Shown in pieces: positions 18,414 through 27,100 of a stretch of DNA of 64,000 nt. The notes below the pieces were generated by a model. It had not been told where the DNA came from. It saw only the letters and a program-made list of their open reading frames with translations, and did not search any database. Source of the stretch: Chitinophaga terrae (ex Kim and Jung 2007) (GTDB lineage Bacteria; Bacteroidota; Bacteroidia; Chitinophagales; Chitinophagaceae); assembly GCF_900107795.1 (NCBI RefSeq), contig NZ_FNRL01000013.1:62001-126000 (forward strand), given 5' to 3'. The stretch's first letter is position 1, and each line of letters starts with the position of its first letter. A program made the position numbers and the translations under genes.

Positions 18414-18440
18414 CAGAACAGCCTTAACCCGGCTGTTCTG
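18414..18440 (+). terminator. Hairpin after rlmI
   Basis: CAGAACAGCC at 18414-18423 and GGCTGTTCTG at 18431-18440 form a perfect 10-bp stem with a 7-base loop, 4 bp after the rlmI stop codon. No T-run follows, so it is a weak or factor-assisted terminator. Confidence 0.55.
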
Positions 18441-18487
18441 TATTGCCCTATTACAAGATTATTTGTTTAACCTATACCACATTTTCC

Positions 18488-19507
18488 ATGAAAAAATTAC
18501 TATTAAGTACATTGATGGTGCTGGGCATGAATGCTTATGCACAGAACTTATGGCAGAACAATGGCCCCATTGGCATTGGAACAACTACTCCCGCTACTGC
18601 CCTTGAAATCAAAGACGGAACGTTGAAAATCAGCCGGCCTACAGGGCTGGGAGTGATGATGGATATCAATTCAAATGTCAGTTGGGCCAGGGAATATGGA
18701 ATTACTTCAAGAAGCAAGGGAAAGATGGCGGCCTTTGGAGCTTATGGATATGCCGATACATTGAGATATGCTTATATAGGCGGCGGTTCGCCTACTGATT
18801 CAAACGTTTATAACACTCCCTGGATGGTATTTAAGCCCAATGGTAGTATAGGAATTGGTCCTGGTAACATTAATCCTGTTGCTATTTTGAGTGTGAACGG
18901 TCCGGTAACGGTATGGTCAGGTGTTAGGTCGGGAGACGCCAGGCCTGCAATTGCTGCGGGGTCGATCAAAGGCGAGATCAGGGCAATAGCTCCTGATTGG
19001 GATGCAGGCGACGATGGTTTTCTTAGATTAAGCGCCGGTGGTGGCACAAACCCTCTGACTAAATGCTTCATCGATATTTCGGGATATTCCGTTAACGGTG
19101 AGATGAACCAGAATATCATTCTGGGTACAAACGGAACTGAAAGAATGCGGGTCCTTTCCAACGGAAATGTAGGAATCGGCATGACCGCTCCTGATGTGAA
19201 ACTTGCAGTGAATGGCGATATCAGGGCAAAGAGAATTAAAGTTACTGCAACCGGCTGGCCCGACTATGTGTTCGGTTCTAACTACCAATTGATGGATATT
19301 ATGCAGGTTGCCGCTTTCATTGAAAAGAATAAACACCTTCCGGAGCTGCCTTCCGCCGCCCAAGTAGAGAAAGATGGAGATATAGAACTAGGGGATATGA
19401 ACAAGGTGTTGTTAAAGAAGATAGAAGAACTCACCCTGTATATCATTGAACTAAAGAAAGAAAATACGGCCATGAAAGAAAGGTTAGACAGGAACGGCAT
19501 TGAATAA
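18488..19507 (+). CDS. Secreted tail-fibre-like surface protein, function unknown
   Basis: An exported protein of 339 residues from the ATG at 18488, chosen because the signal peptide (MKKLLLSTLMVLGMNAYAQ) begins there. Repeated motifs of the form GPIGIGTTTP, GSIGIGPGN and NGNVGIGMTAP are the short beta-turn repeats seen in phage tail-fibre and Bacteroidota surface proteins. The C-terminal 90 residues (RAKRIKVTATGWPDYVF, FIEKNKHLPELPS, then a coiled coil of Lys/Glu/Leu) form a conserved cap found on many such proteins, probably a trimerisation module. No enzyme motif was seen. The role is likely structural on the cell surface. Confidence 0.78.
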   Translation: MKKLLLSTLMVLGMNAYAQNLWQNNGPIGIGTTTPATALEIKDGTLKISRPTGLGVMMDINSNVSWAREYGITSRSKGKMAAFGAYGYADTLRYAYIGGGSPTDSNVYNTPWMVFKPNGSIGIGPGNINPVAILSVNGPVTVWSGVRSGDARPAIAAGSIKGEIRAIAPDWDAGDDGFLRLSAGGGTNPLTKCFIDISGYSVNGEMNQNIILGTNGTERMRVLSNGNVGIGMTAPDVKLAVNGDIRAKRIKVTATGWPDYVFGSNYQLMDIMQVAAFIEKNKHLPELPSAAQVEKDGDIELGDMNKVLLKKIEELTLYIIELKKENTAMKERLDRNGIE

Positions 19508-19609
19508 ACGCGGCAAATGAAATCAACAACCGTTACGCGATCCGAATCTGGTACAGGGCCCATCCATTTCATAGCACACCAGACATTATTTTAAACAACA
19601 TCAAATAAA

Positions 19610-19633
19610 AAGTGCTGGCCTTGGCCAGCACTT
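19610..19633. terminator. Bidirectional terminator, perfect palindrome
   Basis: A 24-bp complete palindrome of AAGTGCTGGCC and its complement, flanked by A-rich sequence on the left and lying between two convergent genes. It should work in both directions. Confidence 0.7.
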
Positions 19634-19662
19634 CAAAAGAGTATAAATATTCAATAAGCTGA

Positions 19663-20019
19663 TTATTTTATTACGTTAAACTTTCCTGATTCAACCAGGT
19701 TCCCTCGCTGATCCCGTAGCTGGAAGATGTATAACCCGTTATAATAATTACTCAGGTTTACCGTTGTTCTGCTACTGATGCCTTTCAACTGCTCAATTTT
19801 CTTTCCCAGAAAATTGTACACAATAAGATCATACAAACGATCGTTATTATGCTGTTGCTGAATTTCGAAATTGATAATCGTGGTAGCAGGGTTGGGGTAT
19901 AACTTCACAATCTTACTACCCCCATCCGGATTTGGTTGGGTTTTTTCGCTTTGAGCCTTACCAATTAACGTGGTGAGACTAAAAACCATTAAGAGAAGTA
20001 GGGTAGAGGTTTTCCACAT
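19663..20019 (-). CDS. 118-aa secreted protein consisting mainly of a T9SS type A sorting domain
   Basis: The protein has a signal peptide of about 22 residues (ending LIGKAQ), a spacer of only about 15 residues (QPNPDGGSK), and then a complete type A sorting domain: KLYPNPATTIINFEI, NFLGKKIEQL, LSNYYNGLYIFQLRD, ending ESGKFNVIK. Normal cargo carries hundreds of residues between signal and sorting domain; here there is almost none. It may be a processed surface peptide, a remnant of a larger gene, or a decoy for the secretion machine. The frame is intact with a good -7 promoter element upstream, so I treat it as a real gene. Confidence 0.8.
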   Translation of the reverse strand: MWKTSTLLLLMVFSLTTLIGKAQSEKTQPNPDGGSKIVKLYPNPATTIINFEIQQQHNNDRLYDLIVYNFLGKKIEQLKGISSRTTVNLSNYYNGLYIFQLRDQRGNLVESGKFNVIK

Positions 20020-20043
20020 ATACTATAAAAATAAAATTTTATT

Positions 20044-20051
20044 CAAATATA
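20044..20051 (-). promoter_or_regulatory. Promoter -7 element TATATTTG for the 118-aa gene
   Basis: On the reverse strand this reads TATATTTG, a perfect TAnnTTTG, 24 bp upstream of the start codon at 20019. No TTG was seen at the -33 distance. Confidence 0.4.
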
Positions 20052-20205
20052 TCCTAATTTTTGTTTGATAAAATCCGCCCATCTGAGGACATTGCACACC
20101 TTGTAAAAATAACAAACCACAGGCCATTTTGTTAATATTTCCTAATTTTTTATGTAAAATTTAACGCTTGGAAAGAAATTGATTTATGTGTTGATTTTCA
20201 ATGCG

Positions 20206-21234
20206 TTAGAATCGAGGGCAATTGACGCTTTCCAGGGTTGAGTTCCGGCTGTTCAAAAATCCTTTGAAAACCAGGGAAATTTCGAATCCCCCAAAACTCT
20301 GACTCGCCGTCTTCAACTGCGAAATATTCGCGTCGTAACTCATACCTATTTCGTATTTATCCATATCAAGCTTGATCGTCGGGATCACCGCATCCCCCCA
20401 GCGTAGAAACAGCCCCCCATAGACCGCTCTTGTGGATTCTAATCCACGGTCCATCAACCCATACCCGATCAACGCCCCGCCAATATACTCCGAATATGTG
20501 CCCTGGTGAAGCTGGTTATAATGAGCGATCAGTTTTACCCGCTCCTCAAGTGGTATTGTGATCCCTGCATTAAAGGTGAGTTTAGGGTCCAACTCGATAT
20601 TCTTGTCATTGTAAAAGGAGATCTTGGGCCTGTTAAAATGGAAATATCCTACCCCGATGAAATAATTCACATCTTCTCCAATTACACTGTTATAACTTAA
20701 TCCTACTCCGGCATCAAGATAACTGTATCCTTTAAGCGCCAGCTTCCCCTCTTCACCGGTGGCCGCCCCCGGATCGAACCGGCCATTGGTATACTGGTTA
20801 TCAAATGTCATATGAGAAGGGTCGAATTGCCGCTGCACCAATCCTCCCATGAAACCCATAGAAAGGAAACTGCTTTTATCGGCATTCAGCGATTTATGGT
20901 AGTTCAATGCCGGAAGCACCTGGACCGACTGCAACCTGCTGGTACCAGCCCTGTCGTAAGTGAACTGCAGACCGGTCGTGAGGTAATCGTTCCCTCTGCC
21001 AACAGGAAATTTGATCTCCCCGCTCAGGGTACCCGTCTGGTATGGCACCGTTACGCTGTTCCATTGGTTGCGGTATACCGCCTGCACGCGAACGTCGCCA
21101 TTGAAGATCCCTATCAGCGCAGGATTCCGCAGTATCGGCGTTTCATAGAATTGAGATAAATGTATATCCTGGGCATACAACGATTTTACACCTGTCAGGC
21201 AGGCAATCAATAGTATCCGGTATATGAGTTTCAT
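20206..21234 (-). CDS. PorP/SprF family type IX secretion membrane protein (second copy)
   Basis: Outer membrane partner of T9SS type B cargo. Signal peptide, then DIHLSQFYETPILRNPALIG, the same hallmark as the copy at 5651, and a beta-barrel pattern to the end (342 residues). It is the last gene of a reverse-strand operon behind two giant PKD proteins, separated from the nearer one by 19 bp. The pairing suggests it serves those two cargos. The two copies differ along most of their length, so this is an old duplication or separate acquisition rather than a recent copy. Confidence 0.93.
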   Translation of the reverse strand: MKLIYRILLIACLTGVKSLYAQDIHLSQFYETPILRNPALIGIFNGDVRVQAVYRNQWNSVTVPYQTGTLSGEIKFPVGRGNDYLTTGLQFTYDRAGTSRLQSVQVLPALNYHKSLNADKSSFLSMGFMGGLVQRQFDPSHMTFDNQYTNGRFDPGAATGEEGKLALKGYSYLDAGVGLSYNSVIGEDVNYFIGVGYFHFNRPKISFYNDKNIELDPKLTFNAGITIPLEERVKLIAHYNQLHQGTYSEYIGGALIGYGLMDRGLESTRAVYGGLFLRWGDAVIPTIKLDMDKYEIGMSYDANISQLKTASQSFGGFEISLVFKGFLNSRNSTLESVNCPRF

Positions 21235-21253
21235 GTTTTCCAGGTTAATTGGT

Positions 21254-24103
21254 TTATCTGAGTAAGGTTACGTTCCCTCTTAGTTGAAAAAATTCGTTCG
21301 TATCGCAATAGGCCTCCACAAAGTAGATGTAAACATCTGCCGGCTGAGGCTTCCCGTTGAAATTGCCGTTCCAGCCATTACTGATGTCTTCTACATTGAT
21401 CTTCTCCCGCCTGAAAACTTCCTGTCCCCAGCGGTTGAAAATGCGGAAGGATTTGATCATGTTAATGCCTTTTCCCCGGATATAAAATATATCATTCGTT
21501 CCGTCGCCATTCGGACTGAAGGTATTGGGGATAAACATCGCGTCTGCATTGCAGACCAGGTCTATATTCACCACATCACTTTTCGTACATCCATACTGGT
21601 TAGTACCGGTAACGCTGTAGATCATCGGCTTCCTGATAGCTGCATTGACATAAGGCGAATTTGGATTGTCCAGGTACTCGGTTGGCGACCAGGTATATTT
21701 CACCACGTCCTGGCTGCCGCTGGCCTTCAATGAAACAATACTTCCTACCATCACTGTCTGGTCTTTTCCGGCACTCACTTCCGGAACCGGCTTCACTGCC
21801 ACGCTTACAGATAATGGAGCGCTCATCGGGCACATAGGGTCATTGGTTCCTGTAACCTGGTAGGTGATATCTTCAATCGGGGTGGTGATAGGTTCTGCTA
21901 TATTATCGTTAGTCAGGCCTGTAACCGGTATCCATTTGTAATAGGTAGCTCCTGCCGCTTTCAGTTGCACTGAACTTCCATAACATGCGATCGTATCCTT
22001 ACTCACTGAAAGGTTCACCTTCGGCACTACTACAAGGTCTGTCGAGTCTTTCACCGTACAGCCGAAAGCGTTAGACGACTGCACGATGTAGCGCGTATTC
22101 ACAACCGGCGAGGCAATAGGATCAGTGCAGGTTGTGCAGCTGAGATCCGTGGTGGTCAGCCATTGAACTGTTCCGTCGGAAAGGGCTTTCAGCGCCACGC
22201 TGTTCCCTTCGCAGATCTTGGGTTGCTGGGCGCTGGCTTTCACAAATGGAGTAGGATTGATGTTGATGGTCTTTGTAACGGAGTCCTTGCAGTTACGGGC
22301 ATCCGTTACCACGAGTTTGATATCCTGGTTGCCCGAAGCGCTATATTTGGCCGGTGGCGGTACCTGGGCTGAAGAGCTGATGCCGTTGCCCAGATCCCAG
22401 CTCCAGTCGGTGATCGGAATATTGGTAGAAGGAATAGTTTGGTTGCTGAAGGTCACCGACTGGCCCGCGCAAAGGGGAGCGCCGGTTGTAAAATCCGCTT
22501 TCGGAGCAAGGATGTTGATTTCATTCGGCTTGTCTACGATGTCATCGCAATAGGCAGGATCTTTATAATGAATAACCAGCCGGTTGCTGTAAACTCCCGC
22601 TGCTGCCCATTCTTTGATCTGGGTTTGATCGGTGGTGGTTACAACCGTACCGTCGCCAAACTGCCAGGTGTAGTTGGAAACAAGTCCCAATGGCACATTC
22701 AATACTTCGTAAGTGGCTTTGCTTCCACGGCAGATGGCGCTCACCCCGGAAGTAAAATCCGCATTGAAATAATATACTTTCTGGAAGCTGCTATGTGTAC
22801 AACTGCTTCCGTTTTCGCTGATGGTTAATCGCACGGTATACTCTCCCGGCGTTGAGTAGGCATGTGTGGCGTCTTTGCTTTTCTGCACAGGCGTATTGTC
22901 TCCGAAATCCCACTCGTAAACCGTATTGTTGCTGATGCCGCTGGCGCTGTTGGTAAAAATGAAGAGGCTTTTATCATTACAATCCCTGATCACGTTGAAC
23001 TGTGATACCGGCCCTGTAATGGAAACGGTGGCAGGTGCAGCAGCTGTATAACAACCATTGCTGCCGGCTTTCATGTTTACCGTAAGCGTTCCGTTGGCGT
23101 TGAAATTATGTCGTATATCGTTTTCAGGGCCCGACTGTGTTTGCCCATCGCCAAAATCCCAGGTATAAGTGTCGGCATACTTTGCATCTGCGATCAGTCT
23201 TACCGGTTCTCCAACGCAGGCCGCCGCTGGCGATATGGTGAAACTTACATTGCCGGACGGGTTACCGGTGTGCACATGACGTGCATACGTTTGCGCTACC
23301 GTACACCCGCTCTGCGTAGTAACGGTCAGGCCTATATCATAAGTGCCGGTTTGGGTATAGCGGTGAGAAATAATACCATTATTGGTGGTGGCCGATTGCC
23401 CGTCGCCAAACGTCCAGGCATACGATACGGCAGGGTCGCCCGGCGATGTAATGGCAGTAGCTGAGAAATTGGCGTCAAAAGGTACGCAGCCTTCAACGGG
23501 ATCGCTGAACGTCACAGCCGGTAATGAAATATCTATGTATGCGGTTTTCTTCAGGGTAGCCTGGCATCCGCTCGCATTGGTTACCGTTAACGTTACATCA
23601 AATTTCCCTGCTTTCGTATAGTCGTGCTGTATATAAGCGTTACTGGTGGCGGCCAATGTACTTCCATCGCCGAAATCCCATACCCTGGTTGCGGCGCCGG
23701 GAGTTTCGTCGGTGAAGTTGGCGGTAAAAAGCTTGCAGCTTTTAGTTACATCTGCAGAAAAAGCAACCGCAGGGGTGCTGCCTATAGTGATATCTTTATA
23801 GTAAATGCTGGTACTTACTCCTCCGCTTGTATAATACTGCGCTTCCAGGGTGATCCTTTTTAAACCGCCTGTAGTATAGGTGATCTGTGGATTGGGATCG
23901 GTCGACGTACGGCCATCTCCAAAATCCCATTTATACCCTAATGCTGTACCTGTGCTGGTATTGGTTAAGGTGATAACAACCGGCGAACATAAATTTGCCG
24001 AAGAGGTGGAGTAACTGAAGTTTGCCTGCTGGGCAAACAGGTTGCCGGCAGTGAAAATAAGTATAAGCAATGTCCATGAACACTTTGCCTGTTGGTATTT
24101 CAT
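21254..24103 (-). CDS. PKD-repeat T9SS type B surface protein, 949 aa
   Basis: Exported surface protein. After the signal peptide (AGNLFAQQ) come about seven PKD domains, each marked by a variant of WDFGDG (YKWDFGDG, RVWDFGDG, YAWTFGDG, YTWDFGDG, YEWDFGDN, YTWQFGDG, WSWDLGNG), ending near residue 620. Three Ig-like domains with paired Cys follow. The last 95 or so residues are the gliding motility-associated sorting domain (FIPNTFSPNGDGTNDIFY, IFNRWGQEVF, GNVTLLR). Such repeats form stiff fibres used in adhesion or gliding. It sits between the larger 1611-residue paralogue and porP/sprF in one operon. Confidence 0.93.
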   Translation of the reverse strand: MKYQQAKCSWTLLILIFTAGNLFAQQANFSYSTSSANLCSPVVITLTNTSTGTALGYKWDFGDGRTSTDPNPQITYTTGGLKRITLEAQYYTSGGVSTSIYYKDITIGSTPAVAFSADVTKSCKLFTANFTDETPGAATRVWDFGDGSTLAATSNAYIQHDYTKAGKFDVTLTVTNASGCQATLKKTAYIDISLPAVTFSDPVEGCVPFDANFSATAITSPGDPAVSYAWTFGDGQSATTNNGIISHRYTQTGTYDIGLTVTTQSGCTVAQTYARHVHTGNPSGNVSFTISPAAACVGEPVRLIADAKYADTYTWDFGDGQTQSGPENDIRHNFNANGTLTVNMKAGSNGCYTAAAPATVSITGPVSQFNVIRDCNDKSLFIFTNSASGISNNTVYEWDFGDNTPVQKSKDATHAYSTPGEYTVRLTISENGSSCTHSSFQKVYYFNADFTSGVSAICRGSKATYEVLNVPLGLVSNYTWQFGDGTVVTTTDQTQIKEWAAAGVYSNRLVIHYKDPAYCDDIVDKPNEINILAPKADFTTGAPLCAGQSVTFSNQTIPSTNIPITDWSWDLGNGISSSAQVPPPAKYSASGNQDIKLVVTDARNCKDSVTKTININPTPFVKASAQQPKICEGNSVALKALSDGTVQWLTTTDLSCTTCTDPIASPVVNTRYIVQSSNAFGCTVKDSTDLVVVPKVNLSVSKDTIACYGSSVQLKAAGATYYKWIPVTGLTNDNIAEPITTPIEDITYQVTGTNDPMCPMSAPLSVSVAVKPVPEVSAGKDQTVMVGSIVSLKASGSQDVVKYTWSPTEYLDNPNSPYVNAAIRKPMIYSVTGTNQYGCTKSDVVNIDLVCNADAMFIPNTFSPNGDGTNDIFYIRGKGINMIKSFRIFNRWGQEVFRREKINVEDISNGWNGNFNGKPQPADVYIYFVEAYCDTNEFFQLRGNVTLLR

Positions 24104-24175
24104 AGGTTACACAGGTTTTCCATTTACTATTAATTATACAAATTAACAAAAAATATATATGAAAGTTGGATTTAT

Positions 24176-27100
24176 TTACCTGATAAGCGTAACATTGCCT
24201 TTTACCAGCGTTACTCCTCCTTTATCACACACAATTTCAGCGTAATACACAAAAACATCCGGATTTAATGGCACTCCTTTAAACTTGCCGTCCCAACCTT
24301 TTGAAATGTCGTTGGTACTGATATTTGCCCGCTCATATACCGTCTGTCCCCAGCGGTTAAATATCCTGAACGTTCTTACTGTCTGCATTCCCTGTCCTCT
24401 CACGTAAAATATATCGTTCACTCCATCGCCGTTTGGAGAAAAAGTATTGGGAATGAATATGTTGCTTGTTTCGCAGACCAGCCTGAAATTCACTTCATCT
24501 GTTGCTGTGCAGCCAAAGCGGTTGGTAACCTTAACGCTGTAAGTGATGTCGTCTTTCAGTGTAGCCGTGGGAGTCAGGCAGTTGTAGCAACTTAGTCCTG
24601 TTTGCGGCGTCCATTCCGTACTGATCACATCATCACTGGCCTTAACCGGCAGGTTGAGGATAGTGCCGGATGGCAGTACCTGGTCAGGACCCAGGTCGAT
24701 CTTTGGCGCCTGTCTTACAAATACCCTTGCCAGCGCCGTATCTGTGAAACAATTGCTGTCATTATATCCTACTACCTTGTAGGTAATATTCTTCTCCGGT
24801 TTCGCGATGGGGTTCGCAATATCGCTCCTGTTCAATCCCAGGCCCGGTATCCATTTGAACGTTAATGCACCTCCTGCCTGCATTTCCACACTTTCTCCTT
24901 CACATATTTCCTTATCTACCGCAAATATTTTAAATGGCTGGCTAACCTTTACCGGTACCTGGCCGGTTGTCGTACATCCGAACTCGTTAGTGGCTGTTAC
25001 TTTATATTCGGTATCCAGGTCCGGGTCCACTACCGGCCGGAGGCTTGCCGGGTCTGATATGTGATAATCCGTCCAGGCAACGGTTACATTATTATCGGTA
25101 GTTGCCTGCAACTGCAGTGAAGCGCCCTTACAGATCGTGGCATCTGCCGGGTAAAGGTTCAGGTTAGGCGCAGGATTCACAACTATAGTACTGTTGCTGA
25201 CGGAAGGGCAGCTACCGTCGGCATTCGTTATAGTCAATGATACAGGAACATTCCCTGCTTTATCAACGGTAACAGGCGGGAGTGCCGCTTGCTTATAAGT
25301 AGTGCTGCCTACCTGCCAGGTCCACTGTGTTCCCGTAACATGGTTCTCGTCTGTTCCTGAAAGCTGTAATGTTCCTGAAACGCAAAGCGGGTCAATTGGC
25401 GCTATTGCGGCTTTTGCCTGTGTAGGAATTACAACCGGTAAGATCTTTTCATCTTTACAACCGTAGGCGCTGGTAACAAGCAGCTTTACATTGGCATTGC
25501 CGGGTTGAGGATAAGTAAATGAACCGTCTGATGTTTTGCCGGTATTGTTTGGAGACGCCGGCATGCCATAATCCCATGCGTTTTGGAAAGGAAGGGCCAG
25601 TTCGTCGTTGGTCAGCGTTTTACTATGGTTGGTGAAAGTGATCAATCCTCCTCCGCAGGCGGCCGTATTGTCGACGGTGAAGTCTGCCAGCGCATAGTCT
25701 ACAATGATCTTATCGTTCCCCTGGGCTTTTACTACGCATCCCTGGTCGTCTTCCAGCGAAACCCGCGGGTAATAGATACCCGGTTTCGTATAGGTGTGAC
25801 CGGGAGAAACCGGCGTAGAGGTAACCACTACAGTGCCGTCGTCGAAATCCCACATATAGTTCTGCGTTTTGGCAGCTGTTGCACTGATACTTATATCCAG
25901 CGGCACGCATCCCTGCGTAGGGGTAACCGTCATTGTTCCATCGGGCCCTTTGATGGTAAGCGGAAGCGTGGTGGTACTGCTGCACCCCCCTTCTGCATAC
26001 ACTGTTAAAGTAACATCGTAGGTTCTTGCCCGTGCATATATATGTTCATCAGGATTGTTCTTGGTAGATGTTCCGTTATCGCCAAACTCCCATAACGAGG
26101 TTAGGTAGCCGGTAGATGTATTGGTGAACAGCACTTTTACCGGCGGGCATAGTTCCAGGTCGTTAGGTACCGTGAAACTGGCTTTAGGGTCCGGCACTGT
26201 AATGAATGCTGGTTTGGTGATCTCATCCGTACATCCGAATACGGTAGTGATCCGTAGCGTAACGTCGTATTTCCCGGGGGCCGAATAGGTTTTGGTTGGT
26301 TGTACCCCACTACCGGTAGTATTGTCGCCAAACTCCCAGGCATAGCTGGCAACAGTGCCTGATGACCTATCCATGAAGCTGAATGTTTTGTTTAAACAGG
26401 CAACATTTCCCGGCGCAGTAAAATCGGCTTTTACCTGTTCAAATCGTACGGGTTTCGTAGTAAACGCTTTACATCCGAATTTATCCGTCAACGTTAGTTT
26501 AACAGTATAGTTATTCGTATTGGCGTACTGGTGAATAACATCAGCATTGGTAGTATTATCCTGGGTCTGGCTGTCGCCGAACTCCCATTGCCAGGTAGTG
26601 ATCTGGTTGCCGGTATTGGTAGTGGACCGGTCGCTGAAGATTATCGGTTCATTCTTACAACGCTTGCCTGTAAGATCGAAATCCGGAATAGGGCCGTTCA
26701 CCGTGATGGTAACCTCATTCGAAACGCGTTTGCAACCATTGTTATCGGTGATGGTCAGCGTAACTTTATATTCTCCCGGCGTATTGTAGGTATTGGTTTT
26801 GCCCATGGCCGGGTCAAAATTATTTGCCGGTATAGATTCAAGAAAATTGTTTCCCCAGTCCCATGTATAATTCTGGATATTTCCACGGATCAAAGGCCCA
26901 AGTGTAATGTTAACCGGTTCGCCTATGCAAACACTGGTTTTAGCAGCGGCGATAACGGGGATCTCGTCTATAATATGAATGGTTACTGTATGCGTAGATG
27001 TGCAGGTTCCATTATCGATGGTGAGTGTAACCACTTTATCGCCTGGCGTGGTATAGGTAAAATCCGGATGCTGATCTGTTGATGTGGCGCCATTTTCTCC

